Shown here: in pieces, positions 15,800 to 23,990 of the stretch
How positions within the stretch are numbered: position 1 is the stretch's first letter
How the letters are laid out: every line of letters begins with the position of its first letter
The notes under the pieces: generated by a model
The model's input: the letters and a program-made list of their open reading frames with translations, nothing else
Database searches by the model: none
What the model was told of the DNA's origin: nothing
Assembly (NCBI GenBank): GCA_027623815.1
Contig: JAQBUV010000003.1
Coordinates: 1 to 64,000, forward strand
DNA: 64,000 nucleotides
Reading direction: 5' to 3'
Origin: Casp-Chloro-G3 sp002816715
GTDB lineage: Bacteria; Chloroflexota; Dehalococcoidia; Lucifugimonadales; UBA3495
Position numbers and translations under genes: made by a program

Positions 15800-16663
15800 A
15801 TGCCAAGCGTAAGAGACATTAGACGACGCATTCGTAGCGTCCAAAATACTGGCAAAGTCACCAACGCCATGTCGCTGGTGGCCGCTTCCAAGATGCGCCG
15901 CGCGCAGAACGCGGTGCTGGAGGGACGGCCCTATTCGGAAAAAATTCGCGGTATCATTGCCAACCTCGCGGCCCAACCCAGAGACGATGATACCTCGGCC
16001 CATCCACTGCTTCAGGTCAGGCCGGTGCGGCGAATTGGCGTTTTGGCGATAACCCCTGATCGGGGGCTAGCCGGTGGCTTGCACTCCACCATCAACCGGG
16101 CGGTGGCCCAGTTCATTTTGGGTCAGGAAGCTCCGGTGCGCACCGTGGTAGTGGGTCGCAAAGGCCGCGATTTCATGGTTCGCTCTGGTCAGGATGTTCA
16201 GGCAGTGTTTACCGATCTGGGTGACCGACCCTCTTTGACCGATACCACGCCCATTTCGCGCCTGGTGATTGAATCCTACGCGCAGGGGGAAGTGGACGAA
16301 GTCTATCTGGCTTACTCCAAATTCCTCTCGACGATGTCCCAACAGGCAGTGGTGGAAAAATTGCTGCCGGTCGAGCCGGCCACCCTGACCGGCACGGAAC
16401 GCTCCGGTTATATCTACGAACCAGATTCCCTGACCGTGATGGGTAGCCTGCTGCCCCAGTTCATTGAAATGCAGGTTTATCACGTCATGCTTGAGGCTAT
16501 CGCCAGCGAGCAATCGGCCCGCATGGTGGCGATGCGGAGCGCGACCGATAACGCGAATTCTTTATCAGAAGACCTGACCCTGGTGATGAATAAACTGCGC
16601 CAGGACGGCATAACTAACGAACTTCTTGACTTGGTGGGCGGACAGATAGCCGCGCAGGGCTAA
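15800..16663 (+). CDS. atpG: ATP synthase F1 subunit gamma
   Basis: Central rotor shaft, 287 aa. The N-terminal helix (DIRRRIRSVQNTGKVTNAM) and the C-terminal helix (MVAMRSATDNANSLSEDL) that form the coiled coil in the alpha-beta hexamer are well conserved. The middle contains the Rossmann-like domain. The start ATG at 15800 has no strong ribosome-binding site, and the 45-nt gap from atpA is A+T-rich. Position between alpha and beta is standard. Confidence 0.97.
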   Translation: MPSVRDIRRRIRSVQNTGKVTNAMSLVAASKMRRAQNAVLEGRPYSEKIRGIIANLAAQPRDDDTSAHPLLQVRPVRRIGVLAITPDRGLAGGLHSTINRAVAQFILGQEAPVRTVVVGRKGRDFMVRSGQDVQAVFTDLGDRPSLTDTTPISRLVIESYAQGEVDEVYLAYSKFLSTMSQQAVVEKLLPVEPATLTGTERSGYIYEPDSLTVMGSLLPQFIEMQVYHVMLEAIASEQSARMVAMRSATDNANSLSEDLTLVMNKLRQDGITNELLDLVGGQIAAQG

Positions 16664-16692
16664 GTCGCTACACGCTCGGTGGAGGGCAATAC

Positions 16693-18087
16693 ATGGCGGG
16701 AAAAATTGTTCAGGTAATCGGCACCGTGGTTGACGTGGAATTCCCCCCGGACCAGTTGCCCAACTTGTTTGATGCGTTACAACTGGACAACAGCGGCAAA
16801 AACTTGGTGCTGGAAGTCCAGCAGCATATTGGCAACAACTGGGTACGCTGCCTGGCTTTGGGTCAGACTGAGGGCTTGGCGCGGGGCACCCAAGTCAATG
16901 ATACCGGAGCCAAAGTGTCGGTGCCGGTGGGTCAGGAGACTCTGGGCCGGTTGTTCGACGTGACCGGGACGCCCTTGGACAACCTGGGCCCGGTGGAAGC
17001 CGCTCAGCGCTGGCCGATCCACCGGCCGCCGCCGGCCTTTGAAGACCAGAATTCCAGCATCGAGTTACTGGAGACGGGCATCAAGGTCTTCGACCTGATC
17101 ACTCCCTTCCCCAAGGGCGGCAAAGTTGGGGCCTACGGTGGCGCGGGTGTGGGCAAGACCGTCATTATTCAAGAACTGATCCGCAACATTGGCGCAGTGC
17201 ATAAGGGTGTATCGGTGTTCGCTGGAGTGGGAGAGCGTTCCCGGGAAGGCAATGACCTGTGGCACGAGATGATGGACTCTGGTGTGCTGGCCAGTACCGT
17301 GTTGGTGTTCGGTCAGATGAATGAAACCCCTGGGGTTCGCGCCCGGATTGGGCTTACCGGCCTGACGATGGCTGAGTATTTCCGTGACGAGGAACACCAG
17401 GATGTGCTGTTGTTCGTCGACAACATCTATCGATATATCCTGGCTGGTATGGAAGTGTCGGCGCTGCTGGGTAGAATGCCCTCAGCGGTGGGCTACCAGC
17501 CGACTCTGAGCACCGAGATGGGAGCTTTGCAGGAGCGAATAACCTCCACCAAGTCTGGCTCCATCACGTCGTTTCAAGCGATCTACGTACCGGCTGACGA
17601 CTACACCGACCCCGGCATTGTGACCACCTTCGGTCACTTGGACGCCGTGGTCTCTCTGGAGCGTTCGCTGGCATCTCAGGGGTTGTACCCGGCGGTAGAT
17701 CCGCTGGCATCCTTCGCCAGAATTCTGGAACCGCGCGTCGTTGGCGATGAACACTACCGGGTGGCTCGCGGCGTGCAGCAGGTGTTGCAGCGGTACCGCG
17801 ACCTGCAGGATATCATTGCCATTTTGGGCATAGAAGAACTATCTGAGGAAGACCGTACTTCGGTGTTCCGCGCCCGCAAGATTCAGCGTTTCTTGACCCA
17901 GCCTTTCTTTGTGGCTGAAGCCTTCACCAACCAGCCCGGCAAGTACGTGCCCCTGCGCGAGACGGTGCGGGGCTTCGCCGAGATTCTGGACGGCAAGCAC
18001 GACGATATGCCGGAGCAGGCATTCTACATGGTGGGCACTATCGACGAGGCCATTGAGAAGGCCGAGCAGATGCAGACGGCGGCTTAG
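16693..18087 (+). CDS. atpD: ATP synthase F1 subunit beta
   Basis: Catalytic subunit, 464 aa. The P-loop is GGAGVGKTVI near residue 151, the catalytic Glu lies in GVGERSREGNDL near 179, and the Walker B strand is LLFVDNIYRY near 238. The DELSEED-type segment reads EELSEED. Several positions differ from the most common bacterial version (NIYRYILAG, PADDYTDPGIVTTFGHLDAVV), but all catalytic motifs are intact. GGAGGGCA precedes the ATG. Confidence 0.98.
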   Translation: MAGKIVQVIGTVVDVEFPPDQLPNLFDALQLDNSGKNLVLEVQQHIGNNWVRCLALGQTEGLARGTQVNDTGAKVSVPVGQETLGRLFDVTGTPLDNLGPVEAAQRWPIHRPPPAFEDQNSSIELLETGIKVFDLITPFPKGGKVGAYGGAGVGKTVIIQELIRNIGAVHKGVSVFAGVGERSREGNDLWHEMMDSGVLASTVLVFGQMNETPGVRARIGLTGLTMAEYFRDEEHQDVLLFVDNIYRYILAGMEVSALLGRMPSAVGYQPTLSTEMGALQERITSTKSGSITSFQAIYVPADDYTDPGIVTTFGHLDAVVSLERSLASQGLYPAVDPLASFARILEPRVVGDEHYRVARGVQQVLQRYRDLQDIIAILGIEELSEEDRTSVFRARKIQRFLTQPFFVAEAFTNQPGKYVPLRETVRGFAEILDGKHDDMPEQAFYMVGTIDEAIEKAEQMQTAA

Positions 18088-18096
18088 GGGTTACTG

Positions 18097-18537
18097 ATGG
18101 CTCCAATGTTACTGGAAATCATCACCGCGGAACGCCAGGTCTATTTGGACGAGGTTGATGTAGTCGTGGCCCCAGGCATTGAGGGTCACCTGGGTATTCT
18201 GCCTCACCATGCTCCCCTGATGACCGTACTCCAACCCGGGGAACTGATGGTGCGGAAAGACGGCGTGGAGAGCTACCTGGTAGTTACCGGGGGCTTCATG
18301 GAAGTGCTCGGTAACAAAGTGACTATCCTGGCTGATGCCGCCGAGAACTCGGGCGAGATTGACGAACAGCGGGCGCAGGCAGCGGTTGAGCGTGCCCAAG
18401 AGCAGGTTCGCAACCGCGAGTCTGATGTTCAGTTGGAGGAAGCGTTGCACTCGCTGCGGCGTGCTCAGGTTCGGGTTGGAGTGGCGCGACGGCGGAGGCG
18501 GACGGGCGCTCAAGAACGCATGGAACAACCTCGTTAG
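18097..18537 (+). CDS. atpC: ATP synthase F1 subunit epsilon
   Basis: Rotor subunit of 146 aa. The N-terminal beta-sandwich shows GIEGHLGILPHHAPLMT, and the C-terminal helical hairpin carries RAQVRVGVARRRR. It links gamma to the c-ring and can inhibit ATP hydrolysis. The start is ATG 18097, 9 nt after atpD; an ATG three codons later is an alternative. This is the last gene of the operon and faces rex. Only a small 5-bp hairpin lies between them. Confidence 0.95.
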   Translation: MAPMLLEIITAERQVYLDEVDVVVAPGIEGHLGILPHHAPLMTVLQPGELMVRKDGVESYLVVTGGFMEVLGNKVTILADAAENSGEIDEQRAQAAVERAQEQVRNRESDVQLEEALHSLRRAQVRVGVARRRRRTGAQERMEQPR

Positions 18538-18566
18538 GCGGGAATATAAAACCCGCTTAAAAGTTC

Positions 18567-19226
18567 TTACTCGCTCCCGTTGGTCAGATAGTAGGTCATC
18601 GACTGTAGGGACAGCACCGGGTCAATGCTGCGAATTTTCACACTTTCTGGCACCTGGGGTGAAGTCGGAGCATAGTTGAGGATGGCCCGTATACCGCATT
18701 CCACCAGCTTATCGATCACTTGTTGAGTGAACCTGACCGGAACTGCTACCACGGCAATCGTAATATTCTGCGCTTTGACCACCGCGTCCAGTTCCTCCAC
18801 CGCTCTGACTTTAACCCCTTCTACCTCCTGCCCAATCAGGCTGGGATTATTGTCCAATGCTGCCACAATGTGGAACCCATCGGGGGTGAATCCGGGGTAG
18901 CTGAGAATGGCTTTGCCCAGCCGCCCTACACCAACCACCACCACATTCCATTGCTCGTTGAGTCCCAGAATTTGCTGCAGTTCATCCAACAGGCGGCGGA
19001 CGCTGTAGCCGCGCCCCTGCTTGCCGAAGCGGCCAAAGTAGCTCAAGTCTTTGCGTATTTGGGCCGGGGTCACCTGAAGCTGCTGCCCCAACTGCTGGGA
19101 GTTGGCCACTTCTACCCCATCGGACAACAGCTCTTTTAGGACGCGCACGTATTGGGGCAGCCGGCCGACCACTACTTCCGGGACTGCTGATTGATCATCC
19201 CATCGAGATGGCGATATATCCGCCAT
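18567..19226 (-). CDS. rex: Redox-sensing transcriptional repressor Rex
   Basis: A 219-aa NADH/NAD+-responsive repressor. The N-terminal winged-helix domain includes VTPAQIRKDLSYFGRFGKQGRGY (about residues 52-74), which is almost invariant in Rex. The Rossmann domain has GVGRLG at 99-104, and the C-terminus has the swapped helix SMTYYL. Rex represses genes of NADH reoxidation and fermentation when NADH is low. A near-consensus Rex operator lies about 170 bp upstream, in the gap to the divergent DUF503 gene. Autoregulation or control of that gene is therefore plausible. It converges on the ATP synthase operon. Confidence 0.96.
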   Translation of the reverse strand: MADISPSRWDDQSAVPEVVVGRLPQYVRVLKELLSDGVEVANSQQLGQQLQVTPAQIRKDLSYFGRFGKQGRGYSVRRLLDELQQILGLNEQWNVVVVGVGRLGKAILSYPGFTPDGFHIVAALDNNPSLIGQEVEGVKVRAVEELDAVVKAQNITIAVVAVPVRFTQQVIDKLVECGIRAILNYAPTSPQVPESVKIRSIDPVLSLQSMTYYLTNGSE

Positions 19227-19395
19227 AGGCGAATATGCCTCCTTTACCTACATCGTTAAAGCGGAGTGTACGAGTTGAGGTAATCTATTGTCTGAAGAAA
19301 ATAGATTGCATGCTTTCCCAAGTAATAATTCGAGTATTAATTCGGCATCCCAGTCCTATAATCTATAGTGCTTATATTGCTCAGTCAAGTATGAT

Positions 19396-19413
19396 TTGAG
19401 AATTCGTTCACAA
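19396..19413. promoter_or_regulatory. Rex-type operator
   Basis: TTGAGAATTCGTTCACAA matches the established Rex consensus TTGTGAA-N4-TTCACAA at 13 of 14 defined positions (A instead of T at position 4). It lies between rex and the DUF503 gene. A TTGACT on the minus strand (19388-19383) lies just beside it on the rex side, as expected for an operator close to the rex promoter, though no good -10 pairs with it. Confidence 0.75.
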
Positions 19414-19490
19414 TCTTCTTGACCGAGCTAACTTACAAGTATCGAACAGCTTGAAATAGAAGCCCCGCTATAGTTTCCCGTGAGGTTAGT

Positions 19491-19784
19491 GTGCATATCG
19501 GAGTATGTCGATTGGAATTGCGCCTTCCGGAATCGCAAAGCCTGAAGGACCGGCGTCAGGTGTCACGCTCTTTGACTTCCCGCATACGCAATCAGTTCAA
19601 CGTGGCGGTGGCGGAAGATGCCGATGAGCAGCTTTGGCAAAGGCTGGGCCTGGTCATCTGTTGTGCCAGCAACGAAGTCAGCCATGCCCATGAGATGATG
19701 GCCAAGGTGGTCTCTTTTGTGGAGGAGTCGCGGCCGGACCTGGAGATATTGAGCTTGGCGACCGAGATTATCTCTGGAGTATAA
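19491..19784 (+). CDS. DUF503 (YlxP-like) family protein
   Basis: A 97-aa protein that matches the DUF503 family: MHIGVCRLELRLPESQSLKDRR at the N-terminus, NVAVAEDADEQLWQ in the middle, and a C-terminal helix ending in a beta strand. Family members are small ferredoxin-like folds, often near translation genes (rbfA, infB), with no settled function. Here it stands alone, divergent from rex and convergent with the hydrolase. The start is GTG with GAGGTTAGT upstream. Confidence 0.85.
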   Translation: MHIGVCRLELRLPESQSLKDRRQVSRSLTSRIRNQFNVAVAEDADEQLWQRLGLVICCASNEVSHAHEMMAKVVSFVEESRPDLEILSLATEIISGV

Positions 19785-19785
19785 G

Positions 19786-20592
19786 CTACCCGGGCGACTG
19801 GCTCGGTTGGGAAAGGGTCTTAAGGAACTCGGCCAGCGTATCCCAGTAAAGGCCGCCGCCAGCGGTGTTGGTATCGTTGTGGCCGGCGGCGGGTAGACCT
19901 AGAAATTGCTTAGGGTGGTTGGCTGCCTGGTACAACTTGCGCCCTTGCGACACTGGCACTATTTCGTCTTGCTCGCCGTGGATGATGATGGAGGGTACAA
20001 CCACCTGGTTGATTCTGGCTAGAGAGTCATAACGCTTACCAGCTAACCATGATGCAAATTGTATCTGCGGGTAGGCGATCTTAGCCATGTCACTGAGGGA
20101 AGCAAAGGGAGAGACCAAAATCATCCCCATCGGCGGGTGCTCTATTGCCAATTCAACCGATACCGCTGCGCCGAGGGAGCGCCCAAAGTAGACCAGCCGC
20201 TCTTGGGCGAAATCTGGTCTGCTGTTTAGATATTCTAGGGCTGCCCTGGCGTCGCGGTAAGTGGCTTTCTCCGAGGGTCCGCCTTGACTCTTCCCGTAAC
20301 CGCGATAGTCGAAAATAAATAGGTTGACTCCCAACCGCCGGTGAATCTGCGCAATCTCTTCGACGCGATGTCCGATATTACCGCCGTTGCCGTGAAACCA
20401 GAGCCAGGTCACATCGGTATCACCGGTGCCAGGAACGTACCAACCGTGCAGGCGCTGACCGGCGTACGTCCTGAAATAGACATCTTCATAGGCTACTCCT
20501 ACCATCTTGGGAGTATAGAAGACTTCCCGAGTCGGGAAGAAGATGAACATCCTTTCGAGTTGACTCAGGAATATCAATGCCAACACCCCCAC
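19786..20592 (-). CDS. Alpha/beta hydrolase, membrane-anchored, BEM46/ABHD13-like
   Basis: A serine hydrolase with an N-terminal hydrophobic anchor and the canonical fold: HGNGGN oxyanion loop at residues 67-72, nucleophile GRSLG with Ser139, acid in GEQDEIVP near 216, and His in AAGHND near 246. The substrate is unknown. GTG 20592 gives 268 aa, but the frame stays open upstream to the stop codon of the next gene. That extra stretch encodes basic residues and more hydrophobic sequence, as expected for a signal anchor. The true start may lie there at a non-ATG codon. Confidence 0.85.
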   Translation of the reverse strand: MGVLALIFLSQLERMFIFFPTREVFYTPKMVGVAYEDVYFRTYAGQRLHGWYVPGTGDTDVTWLWFHGNGGNIGHRVEEIAQIHRRLGVNLFIFDYRGYGKSQGGPSEKATYRDARAALEYLNSRPDFAQERLVYFGRSLGAAVSVELAIEHPPMGMILVSPFASLSDMAKIAYPQIQFASWLAGKRYDSLARINQVVVPSIIIHGEQDEIVPVSQGRKLYQAANHPKQFLGLPAAGHNDTNTAGGGLYWDTLAEFLKTLSQPSQSPG

Positions 20593-20667
20593 GACGAGTA
20601 GCGGGAAGGCCGAAATGGCGATGATGGAACGTTTTGATGGCAGATTGAACCGTCCATTCTTCAGGGG

Positions 20668-21651
20668 TTAGCTGTCCTGAGCCACCAAGTTGGTCGGGTG
20701 ACCGGCGGCGAAGGCCTCCAGGTTTTCCACCGACATCTCCAACCCACGCATGGTACCGTTGTAGGCCATGCCTCCTGCGTGGGGCGACAGCACCACATTG
20801 TCCAGCCTGGTGAACGGGTGCCCGGCAGGCAGCGGCTCGGTTTCAAACACATCCAGCCCGGCTCCGGAGATGCGGTTTTGCTGCAAGGTTTCCAGCAGGG
20901 CCGTCTCATCTACCACCGCGCCGCGGGCGGTATTCACCAGAATGGAGGTGGGTTTCATCAGGGCCAAATGTTCGGCCTTGATTAGCTTGTTGGTCTCCGT
21001 GGAAAGCGCAACGTGCAGCGATACTACGTCCGATTGCCGGAATAGGTGCTCCAGGGACACAAACTCGACGCCGTAGCTGGCGGCCCGCTCTGGCGTCGCA
21101 TTTACTGTCCAGGCAATCACGTTCATGCCGATACCCTGGCCTAACTGAATCATCCGCTGGCCGATGGCTCCGGTGCCAACCACGCCCAGGGTCTTGCCGT
21201 ATAGCTCATTGATGAAACCGCGCGTCCACCCGCCTTCCCGGATGTGCCGGTCGTTCTGAACTATTTGGCGGGACACGGACAGGGCCAGAGTCAGGGCATG
21301 CTCGGCCACGTAGGGCGCGCCGTAGCCCGGCGTGTTGCATACCGTGATGCCCAACTCCTGAGCGGCGACCAGGTCAACGTGGTCAACGCCGGTTCCCCAT
21401 ACCGACAGCAGTTTCAGCCTGGGGCAGGCGGCGAGAACTTTGCGGCTGAACTGCACTGACGACCGGATGTTGATTATGGCGTCGGCGTCCTTCATCCGGG
21501 CGATGCTATCGCCTTCGTTAGCGGGACGGTCGAAGTGCCATTCAGCATTTTCAGCCAGTGCCCGCGCCCGATCTTCATACGGTGTGCCGGACAGCACCGG
21601 CGGTTCATCGTCGGGAACTACCAGCAGGGAGAAGGGTTTTTGTGTGCTCAT
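20668..21651 (-). CDS. D-isomer-specific 2-hydroxyacid dehydrogenase
   Basis: A 327-aa NAD(P)-dependent oxidoreductase of the D-3-phosphoglycerate dehydrogenase/hydroxypyruvate reductase family. The NAD-binding motif GVVGTGAIGQ lies near residue 166, the substrate-binding Arg in NTARGAVVDE near 248, and the catalytic His in LSPHAGG near 297. There is no regulatory ACT domain, so it is not a classical SerA. The substrate is a small 2-keto or 2-hydroxy acid that cannot be named from sequence. It lies between the hydrolase and the Hdr-like gene on the same strand. Confidence 0.9.
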   Translation of the reverse strand: MSTQKPFSLLVVPDDEPPVLSGTPYEDRARALAENAEWHFDRPANEGDSIARMKDADAIINIRSSVQFSRKVLAACPRLKLLSVWGTGVDHVDLVAAQELGITVCNTPGYGAPYVAEHALTLALSVSRQIVQNDRHIREGGWTRGFINELYGKTLGVVGTGAIGQRMIQLGQGIGMNVIAWTVNATPERAASYGVEFVSLEHLFRQSDVVSLHVALSTETNKLIKAEHLALMKPTSILVNTARGAVVDETALLETLQQNRISGAGLDVFETEPLPAGHPFTRLDNVVLSPHAGGMAYNGTMRGLEMSVENLEAFAAGHPTNLVAQDS

Positions 21652-21705
21652 GGGTTGCCTCTAGTAACAAACATATCAGAATGCTGTAATGTCAGGCGAT
21701 TGTGT

Positions 21706-23760
21706 CTAATCTTCCAAACTATCGGCCAGAATTTCCAGAACGTCTCTGGCCTGCTTCTCGCCGTCCTTGCCCTTGGCCTGGATGCCCTCGGTCATCATTT
21801 GCAGGCAGAAGGGACAGGAGACGGCCACCGTGTCGGCTTCGGTCTCCAGGAAGTGGTCGGTGCGGACGTGGTTGATCCGCTCGCCCCCACTTTCCTCGAT
21901 CCACATGTGGCCGCCACCGGCCCCGCAGCAGAAACCCCGCTGTCGGCAGCGCGGCTCCATCTCCACTAGCTTCAGCCCAGGGATGGCCCGGGCCACATTG
22001 CGCGGCTCATCGTAGACGCCGTTGTGCCGTCCCAGGTAGCAGGAGTCGTGGTAGGCCACCGTGGTGTTCATCATCTTGACCGGCTTGACGCGCCCCTGCT
22101 GAATCAGTTCATCGACAAACTGGCTGTAGTGCAGCACTTCATAATTGCCGCCAAATTGAGGGTACTCATTGCGCATGGTGTTGAAGCAATGAGGGCAGAT
22201 GGTCACCACCTTCTTTACGTTATAGCCGTTCAACGTCTCAATATTCTGCTGGGCCAGAACCTGGTACAGATATTCGTTGCCCATGCGCCGCGCCGGGTCG
22301 CCGGTGCAGGTCTCCTCTTCGCCCAGAATGGCGAAGTCCACCTTGGCGGCCTTGAGCACCTTGGCCATGGAGCGGGCGATGCCCTGACTGCGTTGTTCCA
22401 GGGCGGCGGTGCAACCCACCCAAAATAGGACTTCAGCGTCGGGTTTCTCGGCCATGGTTGGGATGTTCAACCCTTCGGCCCAGTCGGTGCGGGAGAACTG
22501 GGTGCCGCGCCAGGGGTGGCCACGCTGCTCCATGCTGAGCAGGGCGTTCATACCGGTCTCCGGTATTTTCGACTCTTCCAGCACCAGGTTGCGCCGCAGG
22601 TCGATGATGGTCGGCACGTGCTCCACCACCACCGGGCATTCCTCCATGCAGGCGCCGCAGGACACGCAGTCCCAGATGGCTTGCTCCGGGATGGCGTGGT
22701 CGATGATGGTTTCGGGCTCGACATGCTCCGGGTTTCGCTCGCCCTGATGCCCAATCTTGATCATGTGCTCTTTCAGGTTCTCGACGATGTGCATTGGCGA
22801 GAGGATTTTGCCGGTGATGTTGGCCGGGCAGGCGTCGGTGCATCGTCCGCAGACGGCGCAGGCGTAACCGTCCATCAACTGCTTCCAGGTGAAGTCCTGC
22901 ACTCGACCAGCCCCGAACCGCTCGGTGTTTTCCAGGTCTATGCTGGCAAGCGTGCCCCTCGGTTCCAGCGACCGGAAGTAGGCGTTCAAGGGAGCGGCCA
23001 CCATGTGGATGTGCTTGGAGTAAGGAATGTAGACGGCGAAGCCCAGGATTACGCCCAGGTGTACCCACCAGAAGATAATCTGTAGGCTGTTGGCGGCTCC
23101 GACGCTGAGGCCCAGGCTGCTGAACCAGTTGCCGATGGCCCCGCCAATGATGACGCTGGCTTCCGGCCCGGTGCCTCCTGCGGCGACGTAGAGGGCATGG
23201 ACCAACAGAGTTACCACCATCAAGGCGGCGGTCAGGGCCACTACAATCACTGCATCCAGATTACGGGTCAAGTCGAAGCTGAGCCGGTAGGGCCTGGCCA
23301 GCCAGCGCCGGGTCAGACCCCATATCAGAGCGGCCAGAATGACCACCGCGAAGATGTCCAGGTAAATGCTAAAGACTTTGACTCCGGTGGTGGTCAGGAC
23401 AGTCTCGGCCAGCGGATGCCAGATGGAATTCCCGAAGATGAATATCCCATAGCTAAGCGTGAAGGACAAGAATCCCCAGAATATGGAGGCGTGGCCCAAT
23501 CCGGCCAGGTCAATCTTGCGACTGCGAGCGTCGGTTGAGCCGACGCGCTGCAAGACCTTGCGCTGGCCCAAAACGATGGCAGTCGCTCCAATCAAGCGTT
23601 CCCAGGGCCGATCAAATCGCGCCACTGACTTGCCCTGAAGAATCAACCGGAATACCCGCTGGTAGATGGTGTACGCTGAGAATGACATGGCCAATACCAG
23701 CGCCAGATAAACTCCCACCCAGGTTGGAATCAGCCCTAAAATATCTCCCGGTGGTACCAT
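21706..23760 (-). CDS. Membrane-bound Fe-S oxidoreductase, HdrE/HdrD-like fusion with two CCG domains
   Basis: A 684-aa protein that joins an N-terminal membrane part with five or six helices (to about residue 250, with spaced His residues that could ligate heme, as in NarI/HdrE) to a cytoplasmic Fe-S part. Two [4Fe-4S] motifs are seen: Cys301/304/307/311 and Cys365/368/371/375. Two Cys-rich CCG domains follow, the second with GFCCGAGGGHMW near 623, the type that binds the unusual [4Fe-4S] cluster in heterodisulfide reductase. It probably moves electrons between the quinone pool and a soluble partner. The exact substrate is unknown. A related group is found next to ETF or acyl-CoA dehydrogenase genes; none are adjacent here. 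Confidence 0.88.
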   Translation of the reverse strand: MVPPGDILGLIPTWVGVYLALVLAMSFSAYTIYQRVFRLILQGKSVARFDRPWERLIGATAIVLGQRKVLQRVGSTDARSRKIDLAGLGHASIFWGFLSFTLSYGIFIFGNSIWHPLAETVLTTTGVKVFSIYLDIFAVVILAALIWGLTRRWLARPYRLSFDLTRNLDAVIVVALTAALMVVTLLVHALYVAAGGTGPEASVIIGGAIGNWFSSLGLSVGAANSLQIIFWWVHLGVILGFAVYIPYSKHIHMVAAPLNAYFRSLEPRGTLASIDLENTERFGAGRVQDFTWKQLMDGYACAVCGRCTDACPANITGKILSPMHIVENLKEHMIKIGHQGERNPEHVEPETIIDHAIPEQAIWDCVSCGACMEECPVVVEHVPTIIDLRRNLVLEESKIPETGMNALLSMEQRGHPWRGTQFSRTDWAEGLNIPTMAEKPDAEVLFWVGCTAALEQRSQGIARSMAKVLKAAKVDFAILGEEETCTGDPARRMGNEYLYQVLAQQNIETLNGYNVKKVVTICPHCFNTMRNEYPQFGGNYEVLHYSQFVDELIQQGRVKPVKMMNTTVAYHDSCYLGRHNGVYDEPRNVARAIPGLKLVEMEPRCRQRGFCCGAGGGHMWIEESGGERINHVRTDHFLETEADTVAVSCPFCLQMMTEGIQAKGKDGEKQARDVLEILADSLED

Positions 23761-23800
23761 GCGAAAAATCTCCTAAATTAAGCAAATGTTGTTTGACCTA

Positions 23801-23854
23801 GGAAGCGCACTACTCGCAGCATGAAAAGGAAGCGCACTACTCGCAGCATGAAAA
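23801..23854. repeat. Perfect 27-bp tandem duplication
   Basis: Two identical, directly adjacent 27-bp copies (23801-23827 and 23828-23854), each starting GGAAGCGCACTACTCGCAGC. They lie between the divergent Hdr-like and ABC transporter genes and look like a recent duplication. Confidence 0.95.
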
Positions 23855-23984
23855 ATCGTTAAGCAACGTCAAGTCAGACGGGCATTAGTTTAACACGCTG
23901 ATTTACCTCAGACCAATTTGGAGAGGTATCAGGGCAGATTAAACCCGACACTGGCTTATAACTGAACAAATGCCTGGGGGTTGG

Positions 23985-23990
23985 TATAAT
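23985..23990 (+). promoter_or_regulatory. Extended -10 element overlapping the ABC transporter start
   Basis: A TATAAT hexamer preceded by TGG has no convincing -35 box. Its expected transcription start, about 23997, coincides with the second ATG of the ABC transporter (23998), which suggests a leaderless message. Confidence 0.45.

Noticed and set aside
18538..18556. Terminator between atpC and rex
   Set aside because: The stem is only 5 bp (GCGGG/CCCGC) with no T run on the plus strand; too weak to call.
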